Below, piece after piece: positions 8,945 through 18,393 of a DNA stretch of 64,000 bases. The notes under the pieces were generated by a model, which worked only from the letters and a program-made list of their open reading frames with translations, was not told the origin of the DNA and ran no database searches. How positions within the stretch are numbered: position 1 is the stretch's first letter; the number at the start of each line of letters is the position of its first letter. The DNA lies in the NCBI RefSeq assembly GCF_014467285.1, contig NZ_NKHR01000003.1, forward strand, positions 282,338-346,337. Direction: 5' to 3'. This stretch comes from Xenorhabdus sp014467285. Lineage in GTDB: Bacteria; Pseudomonadota; Gammaproteobacteria; Enterobacterales; Enterobacteriaceae. A program made the position numbers and the translations under genes.

Positions 8945-10642
8945 TTACGCCGCTTTTTTCGCCTCTTTTTCCAATGGTAAACATAAAATGACACGGGTAA
9001 ATTCTTCGGGTTGGCAATCAACTTTCACGCCATACGGTTTACCATAACGGAGCTGTAGACGTTTATCTACCAGACTCATTCCAAGCCCGTCTCCCATTTG
9101 TTTTGGACAATAAAGTCCCGCATTATCTTCAATCTCCACCAATAGCAAATTGGCTTCCTGATGCGCTCTAATCGTAATTCTTCCTGTATCAAGTAACTGT
9201 GATGTGCCATGTTTAATGGCATTTTCTACCATCGGTTGTAGGGAAAATGCAGGGAGTTTTGCATTGCGCAGGGATTCCGGTATTTCTATGGCAATCTGAA
9301 GACGCTCACGGAAGCGCGCTTTCTCAATTTGTAAGTAAGCATTCACATGTTCTATTTCATTTTCCAGCGTGGCAATCTCTTCAGGCCGCTTTAAATTCTT
9401 GCGGAAGAATGTCGAAAGATACTGCACAAGCTGGCTGGCTTGTTGACTATCCCGACGGATAACTGCCTGTAGTGTATTTAGCGCATTGAATAAAAAGTGA
9501 GGATTCACTTGCGCGTGAAGCAGCTTCACTTCTGATTGCAGTAAAGATTGCTTATTCCGTTCATACTGCCCGGCAAGAATCTGGGCTGAAAGTAGACTGG
9601 CAATTCCCTCACCCAAAGTACGATTGATGGAGCTGAATAAACGGTTTTTGGCTTCGTAAAGTTTAATAGTACCGATCACCTTCTGATTTTCTCCCCGTAA
9701 AGGGATCACCAGCGTAGAGCCAAGTTTACAAATTGGACTAAGGGAACAACAATAGGGAGTTTCATTCCCATCGGCGTACACGACTTCATTATTTTCAATC
9801 GCGCGACGTGACTGTTCGGAAGCGATGGGTGTGCCGGGCAGGTGATGATCAGAACCGAGACCAATAAACGCCAGTAATTTTTCTCTGTCAGTGATAGCGA
9901 CTGCGCCAATTTCCAATTCCTGATAGATGACTTTTGCTACACGCATACTGTTATCTTCATTGAATCCCTTACGCAAAATCCCTTCTGTACAGACAGCAAT
10001 TTTCAGGGCCTGGGCAGAAAAGGCGCTGGTATATTTTTCAAAAATAGCGCGTCTGTCCAATAAGATGCGAATAAACATCGCTGCACCAATACTGTTGGCG
10101 ATAATCATCGGGGCTGCTATATCCTTTACCAGATCCAATGCTTCATTGAACGGATTAGCAAGTAACAGAATAATCCCCATTTGGGCGCATTCAGCAAAGA
10201 AAGTGACAATGGCCGCTGTCCACGGATTCAGTAACTTATTAATCTGTCCCCGTTTCATCAGGTAAATATGGACAAGGCCACCGAGTACGCCTTCTACAAT
10301 GGTGGATACCATGCAGCTAAATGCGGTCATTCCACCGAGAGAATAACGGTGTAAACCGCCAGTGAATCCGACCATTGCCCCTACGGTTGGCCCACCGAGA
10401 AAACCACCGAGTACAGCACCAATCGCGCGCGTGTTGGCAATCGAGTCATTCACATTCAACCCAAAATACGTTCCCATAATGCAAAAGATGGAAAAGATAA
10501 CGTAGCACATCATCTTATGTGGCAAACGGACGGTAACTTGCAGTAGAGGAATAAACAGGGGGGTTTTACTCAGCAGCCAGGCGATCACCAGATAAATACA
10601 CATCTGCTGGAGTAATAACAACACGAGGTTAAATTCGTACAT
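8945..10642 (-). CDS. btsS: LytS-type sensor histidine kinase BtsS
   Basis: BtsS (YehU, 565 aa) is the membrane histidine kinase paired with BtsR and is the high-affinity pyruvate sensor in E. coli. The N-terminus has several membrane helices of the 5TM-LYT type (LGGFLGGPTVGAMVGFTGGL, FFAECAQMGIILLLA). A GAF-like domain follows (YCCSLSPICKLGSTLVIPLR), then the kinase core with LHAQVNPHFLFNALNT containing the phospho-acceptor His, and the ATPase segment MVENAIKHGT. Identity with the E. coli protein is high along its length. It is co-transcribed with btsR on the minus strand. Confidence 0.94.
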   Translation of the reverse strand: MYEFNLVLLLLQQMCIYLVIAWLLSKTPLFIPLLQVTVRLPHKMMCYVIFSIFCIMGTYFGLNVNDSIANTRAIGAVLGGFLGGPTVGAMVGFTGGLHRYSLGGMTAFSCMVSTIVEGVLGGLVHIYLMKRGQINKLLNPWTAAIVTFFAECAQMGIILLLANPFNEALDLVKDIAAPMIIANSIGAAMFIRILLDRRAIFEKYTSAFSAQALKIAVCTEGILRKGFNEDNSMRVAKVIYQELEIGAVAITDREKLLAFIGLGSDHHLPGTPIASEQSRRAIENNEVVYADGNETPYCCSLSPICKLGSTLVIPLRGENQKVIGTIKLYEAKNRLFSSINRTLGEGIASLLSAQILAGQYERNKQSLLQSEVKLLHAQVNPHFLFNALNTLQAVIRRDSQQASQLVQYLSTFFRKNLKRPEEIATLENEIEHVNAYLQIEKARFRERLQIAIEIPESLRNAKLPAFSLQPMVENAIKHGTSQLLDTGRITIRAHQEANLLLVEIEDNAGLYCPKQMGDGLGMSLVDKRLQLRYGKPYGVKVDCQPEEFTRVILCLPLEKEAKKAA

Positions 10643-10773
10643 ATCTTTTCATTGCGTGATTAATAACGACTAATATATTTGATGCGCCATTATCAAAGTT
10701 TAAATTTGACGGCGTCAATAGGGCATTGACAGGATAATCTATTTATAGGAAAGGAATTGGTGTGGAAAGGATT

Positions 10774-10795
10774 ATCCGCCCCGATTGGGGCGGAT
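10774..10795 (-). terminator. Terminator after the invasin-like gene
   Basis: ATCCGCCCC / GGGGCGGAT is a perfect 9-base-pair stem with a GATT loop, 9 bases past the stop of the minus-strand adhesin gene. The T run on the minus strand is weak (AATCCTTTCC). It probably separates the adhesin transcript from btsS. Confidence 0.7.
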
Positions 10796-10803
10796 TGATA
10801 GCA

Positions 10804-13800
10804 TTATTCCTTGCAGATAACGTAGTCGGTGACTGTTTCATTGATAACGTGCTCGAACCCTTTGTCGATATTCACGGCAAAATGGGCATTTTTACCTTTT
10901 TCGTCTATCCCCGGGCTTGAAGAGCGATAGGAGCGCTGTTGTGGCCAGCCGTATACATCGTGCATAGTATTGTCGGGATGGGCGAGGTACAGATCCCACA
11001 GCTCATTGACTGTTGGTAATGTGCCATGTGTTCTCCGACAGTACCGCGTAGCTCTTTTGTAGCCACGACGCGGCCAAGCTTCACCATTTTCAACATAGGC
11101 GCTCTCTCCTGCTATACCTAAGTCTTTTAATTCTACTTGTAATTTGGGTCGGTTAAAGACCTCGCCATTTTTACCTATCATGGTTTCGGCCATATGTCCC
11201 CAAAAATTAGCAACAGGAACATCCGGACTGGTCGGAACCGTAAAGATTATATCCTTAGTCTGTGGCGGCGCAGTACCATCCGCAGTGACAGAGAATGCCG
11301 TCTTCACACCAAGCCCGTTTGGATCGGTCAAGGTAATATTGAGCATACCGTTTTCATCAGTGAAATCCTGAGATTCAGTTGTGTTGCCATTGAATAATAG
11401 GGTGGGTTTTTCAGCGACATTCTGGCGATTCAGAGCCTTAATAGCGTTCATTCTGACGTCCACATTTCTAACCAGCTTCCCGTGATAGAGCGTTTTAATC
11501 TTTAATGTAATTGGCTCGTCTTTCTTTGCTTTATCAGCACTCGTTGTGATGATGACATCATCGGCAAGTCCTCTGACAGTTCCCCCTTTTCCTCCATCGT
11601 AGGTATGGTTGCCTTGTTCGGTACTCATGCTGGTATCAACAGTTTGGGTATTCCCGATAAGGCCAAGGGCGTTTTGTGCCCGTACCGCGATCGCTTTCAC
11701 TGTCCCCGCATCTGCTTGTGTCAGTGTATAGTTAGGCAGCTTGCCGGACTCAGTAATCGTATGCCCTTTGCTGATATCAATATTGCCTTTATTCCCCCAT
11801 ACATAACGGGATTGATCTGTTGTATCGCCTTCATTGGCATAAAAGGTATAAGTTGCCCGCAAGGTTTGCCCCATCTCCAATTTGCCGACGATGGTTAAAT
11901 TTTTGACAAGCGGTGTACTTGGATGTACGAACATGATTTCGGCAGGTTTGAGGGTAATCCCATTCACTTCTGGCGTAATTTTTAATACCCCGATTTTTTC
12001 ACCCGCAGTAAGGTGGGACTTATAAACACCCGGCTGAGTCTCTTGCATTTTTTCGATCTGTGGATCGCGACCTTCTCCACTTAATCCGCTGGAGATTAAT
12101 TTGATTTCGGAAGCAACACCTTTGACTGGCTTGCCATCTTTATCTTTCAGGGTCAGTGTCAGGAGAGTCGTGTCGCGATTATCCGCCAGTAGTTCTTTAT
12201 CTTTTGCTGTAAAGGCAGAGCTATTGACATTGATTGCTGCTGGGAGTACCTGCACCTGCATTTCTACTCGTTTGGACGTATTGCCTTGTTCATCATAAGC
12301 AACGGCGCCTACCGTGTAGAGATTATTACCCTGTGATTGATATCTCGGCAGAGTCAACAGATAGTTTGTCCCGCCTTGATGTTGGATTTTACCGCCATTG
12401 ACAAATAGGCTCGTGGCTTCCCATTGAATATCTTTAAATCCATACTTGCTGTTAACGCTGATATGGAGAGGTTTGGTTTCACTCTCATGACCGATAATCT
12501 GGTGTTCCATTGCCAGAGAGATCACTTCACGTTTGCGGTATTCCAGAACAATTTGATTATTGCGATCGACCAAATCATAGCGACCACCTTGCAGAGAATG
12601 CTTGAATGCTGCGGCATCTGGATTAATCTGTTCTGCCCACGGAGTGCCGATGACATAATTCAGTTCCATATTAAACTGTGTTTCTCCGTTACCGGACATC
12701 TCTTGTTTGCGCTCAATACCGAAAGTCAGCAACGGAACCGGAGTATAATTAATTCCGACCGTAAACATAGAAGGATTCTGGCTTCGGTGATCTTTATTGA
12801 TTAAGCCGACTTCATTCCCGAAATACTGTTCATAGACTAACTTACCGCCGAGTTGTGGTAAGGCGGGAGCATAGCCTTGTACTCTCAGATCGAATCCATT
12901 AGCTGGTCGCTCATCATAGTCAGTCAGAAGAGGAGATGCTTTCCAGTTGCTTAAGCGGAAATAGCCGTTTGCGCCCAATTTCAGATAATCACGGGCGTAT
13001 TCGGCACCGAGGCCAAATCGGGTGTTATCACCGGTGAAATCATGGTCAAGGAAAGCATTGTAGCCGAACATCCAGCCATCAAAAAAATGGCGTTCTCCTA
13101 ACCCGATATTGAGGGTATTGCGTTTATCGATACGGCGGAAACCGAATTGGGTAAAATCCAGCAGGTTGTGGGTATCATGCAGCGGCAACAACATATCTAA
13201 CTGGCTGCCATTCAGGCTGCCATGACTACCCACATTGGTTTGCAGACGAACTGTGCCGTAATGCGCTAACCAATTTTTAATTTGTTGATTAGCCTCACTC
13301 GTGACCAGATTGCCTAATTGGTTTATTGCCCCGCTCTTAATGTTGTTGTTGATTAACAGATGGCCAACCTGAGAGGCAGCCTCAGCCAGACGATGTGACT
13401 CTTCATCTGAAGCAGAAGTCTTGTTCAATGAAGATTGGTTTAATGGAGGTTGATTTAATGCAGATTGTTCTAACGAAGAATAGTTGAAAGGCAGAAATTT
13501 ATTGGTTCGAGGTTTAGGGACATCAATTTCGCTGCCGGCACCAAGTGTCATAAAAGGTTGGCTGAAGGTGCGTAGTTGATTAATTTTTTTCAGGTCAGTG
13601 ACGGTTAAACCGTAGCGCTTGGCGACGGTACTGACGGTTTCCCCTGATTTCAGGATATAAGCTTCTGTTGGTCGTGCTAATTTTTCATTTTGAAAAGTCG
13701 CTTGTGTTTTGGCACTAGCGATAGCGGGGGCAAATGTGCCAGCAACCGGAAACACAAATTGAGTGATAATGTTCACCCATGCTACACGTTTCAGCATATT

Positions 13801-13842
13801 TTGCTGATTCCGTAGCCACGGCTTATCGAATTTTTTGTTCAT
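10804..13842 (-). CDS. Invasin/intimin-like adhesin (inverse autotransporter)
   Basis: This 1012-aa protein has the layout of the invasin/intimin family. A signal-like N-terminus (VNIITQFVFPVAG... AIASA) is followed by a LysM domain (about 65-110, SGETVSTVAKRYGL) for peptidoglycan binding. The inverse-autotransporter beta-barrel (about 180-440) contains FGFRRIDKRNTLNIGLGERH, DGWMFGYNAFLDHDFTG and LGAEYARDYLKLGANGYFRL. Ig-like Big domains follow (about 530-870). The C-terminal tip has two Cys, at about 935 and 1010, spaced 75 residues apart, as I recall for the lectin-like disulfide of Yersinia invasin. It probably exports its own passenger to the cell surface. It is a single gene; a FimB-type recombinase is divergent from it. 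Confidence 0.88.
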   Translation of the reverse strand: MNKKFDKPWLRNQQNMLKRVAWVNIITQFVFPVAGTFAPAIASAKTQATFQNEKLARPTEAYILKSGETVSTVAKRYGLTVTDLKKINQLRTFSQPFMTLGAGSEIDVPKPRTNKFLPFNYSSLEQSALNQPPLNQSSLNKTSASDEESHRLAEAASQVGHLLINNNIKSGAINQLGNLVTSEANQQIKNWLAHYGTVRLQTNVGSHGSLNGSQLDMLLPLHDTHNLLDFTQFGFRRIDKRNTLNIGLGERHFFDGWMFGYNAFLDHDFTGDNTRFGLGAEYARDYLKLGANGYFRLSNWKASPLLTDYDERPANGFDLRVQGYAPALPQLGGKLVYEQYFGNEVGLINKDHRSQNPSMFTVGINYTPVPLLTFGIERKQEMSGNGETQFNMELNYVIGTPWAEQINPDAAAFKHSLQGGRYDLVDRNNQIVLEYRKREVISLAMEHQIIGHESETKPLHISVNSKYGFKDIQWEATSLFVNGGKIQHQGGTNYLLTLPRYQSQGNNLYTVGAVAYDEQGNTSKRVEMQVQVLPAAINVNSSAFTAKDKELLADNRDTTLLTLTLKDKDGKPVKGVASEIKLISSGLSGEGRDPQIEKMQETQPGVYKSHLTAGEKIGVLKITPEVNGITLKPAEIMFVHPSTPLVKNLTIVGKLEMGQTLRATYTFYANEGDTTDQSRYVWGNKGNIDISKGHTITESGKLPNYTLTQADAGTVKAIAVRAQNALGLIGNTQTVDTSMSTEQGNHTYDGGKGGTVRGLADDVIITTSADKAKKDEPITLKIKTLYHGKLVRNVDVRMNAIKALNRQNVAEKPTLLFNGNTTESQDFTDENGMLNITLTDPNGLGVKTAFSVTADGTAPPQTKDIIFTVPTSPDVPVANFWGHMAETMIGKNGEVFNRPKLQVELKDLGIAGESAYVENGEAWPRRGYKRATRYCRRTHGTLPTVNELWDLYLAHPDNTMHDVYGWPQQRSYRSSSPGIDEKGKNAHFAVNIDKGFEHVINETVTDYVICKE

Positions 13843-14709
13843 AACTGTAAACCTGTAAAAATAAAAAACATCAAGCGATAACCAGCAGTAAACCTATCCA
13901 TTTCAGAATATTACGTTCTATTTACTACCAACCATGAACCGTGTATCCAGAAGGAAACCGTCAAATCATGACGAAATTGTGAGATGACAATACGGAATTG
14001 CCTGATCTGAGATATCACGAAATAGTTAACAAACTCTGTTGAATGGTTAATACGCAGACTATTGATCTGTAATTTTGTCTTTATAAGGTTTTTTATTCCA
14101 ACATAAAATCAATTGTTGATCAATATAACTTTTGTGATTAATCGTTCTTAAAAAACAGGGAGTATAGAAAAAAGTAGGTTTGATGAGATCAGGCGTTATT
14201 TTGATAATTAAAAAGTGTTCTGTTTATTTACCTAATTAAAAACAAATAGTTATATTTTTGTTTTATATTTTATTGCTATTCTCAATTAGACCGAAATAAA
14301 GGCAGCATAAAAAATATAAGCTAATGTTCTTTGTTAAATTATTGTTATAATCTATTATTTATTTGGGATTCTCACTCCTATCATGCTTGGTTCGATTAAT
14401 GTACAACTATGGCTGCATGACCGGGGGCAAAGTGAATTTTTGTTATTCATAGTCAACAAATATCGAGAAGTTTTTTTTAAGATCAAAATGCAAAATCGTA
14501 CATAGGTCATATAATTAATAAAGTTAAAACCCTTTATTAGGTAGATCAAAAAGTGTTCGCAAGATCATTATTAACTGGTATTTATCAGGGGGAAATCTAT
14601 TGCTGTAAGAATGATAGATATAATGACATTATTATTCTATTTAAAAAAAGTGAAATTGGAGTAGGGCTGGATTCGTTTTTATTGGAGATTGTTCTTATTG
14701 GAGGCAGTT
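13843..14709. other. AT-rich divergent intergenic region
   Basis: About 870 bases separate the adhesin start from the recombinase. It should hold the promoters of both genes. I see no convincing coding frame and no clear pair of inverted repeats of the kind that flank fimS-like switches. Two copies of AAAAAGTGTTC (14211-14220 area and 14550-14560 area) are in direct orientation, and ATCAATTGTTGAT near 14108 is a small palindrome. Confidence 0.5.
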
Positions 14710-15303
14710 ATGAGAAAATACATCACACAAGACGAATGGAAGCGTGTTTTTGCTGTGCTAACCAATTCTGTAAATAAAGAACGCGATCAGTGTTTGCTGT
14801 ACTTAACTTATATTCATGGCCTACGTGTGAGTGAGTTGACTGCATTAAAAGTCTCCGATATTGATATCGCAGGACAAACCATTTATATAAAGCGGTTGAA
14901 GAATGGTTTTTCGACAACACATCCTATGTCAGTAACAGAAAAAAAGCTTATCCTGAAATGGTTGCAAGTCAGGAATCATAATTCAGTATATCGAGCTTCT
15001 TCATGGCTATTTCCTTCACGTAAGGGAGGCAAATTATCACGTCAGTGGGTTTATGTATTGATGGGAAGGTACGGGGAACAAGCAGGGTTATCCATCAAGT
15101 TGCATCCACATAAGCTGCGGCATTCCTGTGGGTTTGAACTCGCCAACCAAGGGCTGGATACTCGGCTGATTCAGGACTATTTAGGTCATCGCAATATACG
15201 CCATACCATGCACTATACTGCCAGCAATCCAGAACGCTTTCAGAAAGCGTGGCAATGTCATCAAAAACTGAAAGTTGATGGTGGTAAGTATCTTAATTCT
15301 TAG
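14710..15303 (+). CDS. FimB/FimE/MrpI-type tyrosine recombinase
   Basis: This 197-aa protein is a short tyrosine recombinase of the class that inverts fimbrial promoters (FimB/FimE in E. coli, MrpI in Proteus); it lacks the N-terminal arm of phage integrases. Catalytic residues are all present: Arg39 (HGLRVSEL), Lys64 (KRLKNG), His134 and Arg137 (HPHKLRH), His160 (LGHRN) and nucleophile Tyr169 (MHYTASNP). The ATG at 14710 has GGAGG just upstream; a TTG extension to 14689 is less likely. No fimbrial genes are in the window, so its target is not evident. The adhesin promoter next door is one candidate. Confidence 0.87.
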   Translation: MRKYITQDEWKRVFAVLTNSVNKERDQCLLYLTYIHGLRVSELTALKVSDIDIAGQTIYIKRLKNGFSTTHPMSVTEKKLILKWLQVRNHNSVYRASSWLFPSRKGGKLSRQWVYVLMGRYGEQAGLSIKLHPHKLRHSCGFELANQGLDTRLIQDYLGHRNIRHTMHYTASNPERFQKAWQCHQKLKVDGGKYLNS

Positions 15304-15431
15304 TAATAAATTGAATTTGAAATGGTTTTTATGAGCAAACTTGTGCTTTTCCCGCAATAAATTTATCAAATTTTATCTGTAAATCCTGCATATTGCCTGA
15401 ATAGGGTATTTCTATCTATTTTGAAAAATCA

Positions 15432-15463
15432 GACCGGAAAGATCACTGTGATCAGTCCGGTTT
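15432..15463 (+). terminator. Terminator-like hairpin after the recombinase
   Basis: ACCGGA / TCCGGT (15432-15437, 15455-15460) enclose an inner GATCA / TGATC stem, and TTTCTTG follows. It is about 130 bases past the recombinase stop. Confidence 0.65.
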
Positions 15464-16333
15464 CTTGCCTGTTTTTTCGAAAAGACCATAATAATACAGG
15501 GAAAATAGCAGAGAGGATTCTTATAAAAAAGAATTTATTTTCTACTGTTAACTATTTAATTGATATTATTCTATATAGTGATAGTTATTGTTTTATAACG
15601 CGAGATTTAATAACTAACAAGAAATACTTATTTTTTATCTTGTCCTAATGTTAAATTAATGGCCTTTTTCGATAAAAAATACCTGATTGAAAATCACGAC
15701 ATGACAGTAATAGTATTATTCTGTTATGAAAAATTAATTTATAAAATTTAAGTTTAATGATTATAGAACCTTAATATGCCATTTTATGGCATAATCATAA
15801 CTATCTATTGAAGATAGGTTTTAATTAACCTTGTTTCTGGCTAATATCTTTCCAAATAAAAAACGATAAAAACATTAATATATTTAATCAAAATTAATTT
15901 CAAATAATGCAGTAATGAGTTGTTATGGTAAGAAACCAGTGTTTCTGTAAACTGTTGTTCTCTCCTTCCCTATTCACTCAAATAATATAAATATTTCTTT
16001 ACTAATTATTTGGTAATTCACTATTTTCAATTTACATGATGTTGTGGTAAGTAATTTGCACTAAAGTGAAATATAATTCTGTTTATTTCTGTTTTTATAG
16101 TGATATTATTTTAAATAATCTCTGTAATCTTATTTTTTAGATATTTATAACTAAAAAATGAGGGTGGTTTGTCGGGCGGAGGATAAAATTTAACCAGCGT
16201 TGAATGTTTAGATGAGCGTTTAAGGAATGGCTGAAAACTGTCATTGTGACAAGTCACAATGTATGAAGGCTCCTTTTTAATCAGTGGAGCCTTCGGAAAA
16301 GCTGGAATGATGCTTATACCGTATCATAAGATT
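15464..16333. other. AT-rich region without a clear gene
   Basis: About 870 bases of very AT-rich sequence. The only frames are short and lack good ribosome-binding sites. Small palindromes are present, for example ATGCCA/TGGCAT around 15777-15792, and two stronger hairpins at 16242-16294 that are listed separately. Confidence 0.5.
16242..16294. repeat. Two adjacent perfect inverted repeats
   Basis: CATTGTGAC-AA-GTCACAATG (16242-16261) is a perfect 9-base-pair palindrome with a 2-base centre. Four bases later GAAGGCTCC (16265-16273) pairs with GGAGCCTTC (16286-16294) over a 12-base loop. The second resembles a terminator stem (followed by GGAAAA; the opposite strand gives no strong T run either). 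The first could be an operator. Neither is tied to a gene. Confidence 0.6.
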
Positions 16334-16663
16334 TTATCTTGGTGGAGGTGTCCAAAATGTCTGAACACTTATTATTGCCTGTTGTACGGGTGGAGAAAAT
16401 TGTGTAATTGCTTGTATGTTCCAGTTGCCATTTTTATATAAGTCAATTCTGTGTAACTCGCTCGTTTTCCCGCCTAAATAGAGTAACGTATCCTGATAAG
16501 TATAAGACAAGTGTAAATGTGGCCATTCGTTGGCGGGGTTGGTACACACGGGCTTTGGCGAAAAATACAGATCATTCGAATCAGAACCGCGATACCGCAG
16601 CCAGTTTCTTCCTCGTATCGCTTCTTGATTAATAAAAGCTGAAACTCTTGGTACACTGTACAT
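16334..16663 (-). CDS. Hypothetical protein
   Basis: This 109-aa frame begins MYSVPRVSAFINQEAIRGRN. The chosen ATG at 16663 has GGAG five bases upstream on the minus strand; an upstream ATG at 16723 has no ribosome-binding site. The composition is protein-like (mixed, soluble, with HLHLSYTYQD and LLYLGGKTSELHRIDLY), with no signal peptide, membrane segment or Cys cluster. I do not recognise the family. It is divergent from the MFS gene. A real gene is plausible from codon composition and start context, but it could also be a decayed fragment. Confidence 0.5.
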   Translation of the reverse strand: MYSVPRVSAFINQEAIRGRNWLRYRGSDSNDLYFSPKPVCTNPANEWPHLHLSYTYQDTLLYLGGKTSELHRIDLYKNGNWNIQAITQFSPPVQQAIISVQTFWTPPPR

Positions 16664-16850
16664 AAAATCTCCGCTATATTCTGTGTTCTTGTGATAACCA
16701 CAAGTAATGCTATTCTTCTGCATAAAAAGAAGCTATTCCGTGCCTCAATTCGCAAGATATGGATGTTTATTGTACTAAATGAAAGTATGATAATTATTAC
16801 TTATTTCAAATTCAGATTGAGGCATTTTTAGCGTATAAGGAGAACCTCCG

Positions 16851-18044
16851 ATGCCATTCGTGATATATATATTCTCGCTTTGTGCATTTGCGATAGGGTT
16901 TACAGAATTCATTACTATTGGACTGATATCTGTGATGTCAGTCGATCTTGGCGTAGATGTAACCAGCATTGGGTTAACTGTGACAGCTTATGCGTTAGGT
17001 GTTGTGATTGGGGCACCCATTTTAACGGCACTGGCATCTAATTGGTCACGAAAACGCTTACTTCTTACAGCAATGCTGGCATTTACTCTGGGAAATCTGA
17101 TAGCAGCCGCATCAACAAATTTGGCTCCTCTTTTAGCGGCACGTTTATTATCTGGTCTGGCACATGGCGTTTTTTTTGCTGTGGCTTCTGGTGTTGCGAC
17201 TCGCTTGGTTCCGTCTGAACGTGCTGGTACTGCTCTGGCTTGGGTATTCGGTGGTGTCACTATTGCCATGTCCTTAGGCGTTCCAGTGGGAACTTGGCTG
17301 GGCAGTATACTAAATTGGCATGTCATATTTTTAATTATCGCTGCTTGTGGATTGGTTGGAACGATCGGTATTGGATTCAAAATGTCAAAAGATGCCGGAG
17401 AGCAGGCTATGAAAGTCTCTGCTAGCTGGCGCCATCTTATTATCCTTTTTGATCGACGTTTACTGGCAGGGGCAAGCGTTCCAATGCTCTCCTATACCGC
17501 GTCATTTGCCCTGTACACATTTATTACCCCTATACTATTGACGATTACAGGAGTCAGTGTTGAAACCGCCAGTGGAGTATTGCTTGCTTACGGTATTGGC
17601 GCCGCTGTTGGTACAGTTTGGGGAGGGAGACTAACAGATCGACAAGGAATGGATATTGCCTCACTTATCTTTCTTGTTGGTATTGCAGTTGTATTGGCGG
17701 CCATGAGTTTCAGTCTTACCAATTCTGTACTGATGATTGGCTTAGTAGCTTTACTTGGATTGACAACTTATGGGGCAATTCCACCGTTGCAGTCAAGGAT
17801 ACTCATGTTGGCAGAGCGGCACACACCACATGCAATGGATATCGCTTCGGGCATGAATATCGCCGCTTTTAATGCCGGGGTTGTTATGGGGTCTGTGATT
17901 GGTGGGTCTACAGTACGAGAGTGGGGATTAGAAACATTAACATGGGTAGGTGCAGGAATGGGGATACTGGCTATCGTATCTCTCGTGTGGCAAAGGGTTA
18001 TTCCATCTATGCGTGAGCAACGTTCAATCTCTAACTCACTATAA
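16851..18044 (+). CDS. MFS exporter, AraJ/YdhP-like (DHA1 type)
   Basis: This 397-aa protein is a 12-helix major facilitator transporter, most like the AraJ/YdhP group of putative sugar or drug exporters. Diagnostic features are the first helix ending GFTEFITIGLI, the SRKRLL loop after helix 2, the motif-C-like helix 5 (GVTIAMSLGVPVGTWLG), and the GGRLTDRQG loop in the second half. AAGGAGAACC precedes the ATG. It appears monocistronic. Substrate is unknown; general efflux is the family role. Confidence 0.85.
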   Translation: MPFVIYIFSLCAFAIGFTEFITIGLISVMSVDLGVDVTSIGLTVTAYALGVVIGAPILTALASNWSRKRLLLTAMLAFTLGNLIAAASTNLAPLLAARLLSGLAHGVFFAVASGVATRLVPSERAGTALAWVFGGVTIAMSLGVPVGTWLGSILNWHVIFLIIAACGLVGTIGIGFKMSKDAGEQAMKVSASWRHLIILFDRRLLAGASVPMLSYTASFALYTFITPILLTITGVSVETASGVLLAYGIGAAVGTVWGGRLTDRQGMDIASLIFLVGIAVVLAAMSFSLTNSVLMIGLVALLGLTTYGAIPPLQSRILMLAERHTPHAMDIASGMNIAAFNAGVVMGSVIGGSTVREWGLETLTWVGAGMGILAIVSLVWQRVIPSMREQRSISNSL

Positions 18045-18393
18045 TTATCCTGTCGCTCACTGTACTACAGGAGCGGCCTCAATTGAGGCGCAGAAAAACG
18101 CCTGTCCAGCCGGTCACGGTTGTAGTAAGCCAAGTAATGGAATGGATTGATTTGGCGCAGTTTCAGTGCAACTCCCACAAAGATAAACGCTAATTTACTG
18201 CCATGTATGGTTGGTGTGGCTATCGTATTATGGGTGAAATGCCCCGCATGTTCAAAAAATAGCTTGCCCAGAAATTTGTTCTGTAGACGTTTTGTGATAA
18301 GGGATTTATTATCGATTCTTGATGTACGATCGGGAAATACAGCAGGATTTTGGCAGAATAGCGCGTTACATTGCATGAGAAGGAGTCTGAGCT
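18045..18393. other. Intergenic region before ubiT, no ubiUV
   Basis: About 350 bases without a gene I can support. A minus-strand frame of 103 codons (18065-18376) has no recognisable domain and no convincing start. In E. coli the divergent ubiU-ubiV pair lies next to ubiT; nothing like UbiU (MELLCPAG-type start) is seen here. AAGGAG at 18380-18385 serves the ubiT GTG start. Confidence 0.5.

Noticed and set aside
13843..14709. fimS-like invertible promoter element
   Set aside because: The setting is right, but I could not find a matching pair of inverted repeats by eye, so it is recorded only as a hypothesis.
18065..18376. Minus-strand frame of 103 codons upstream of ubiT, considered as a ubiU remnant
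   Set aside because: The translation does not resemble UbiU or any domain I know, and there is no good start.
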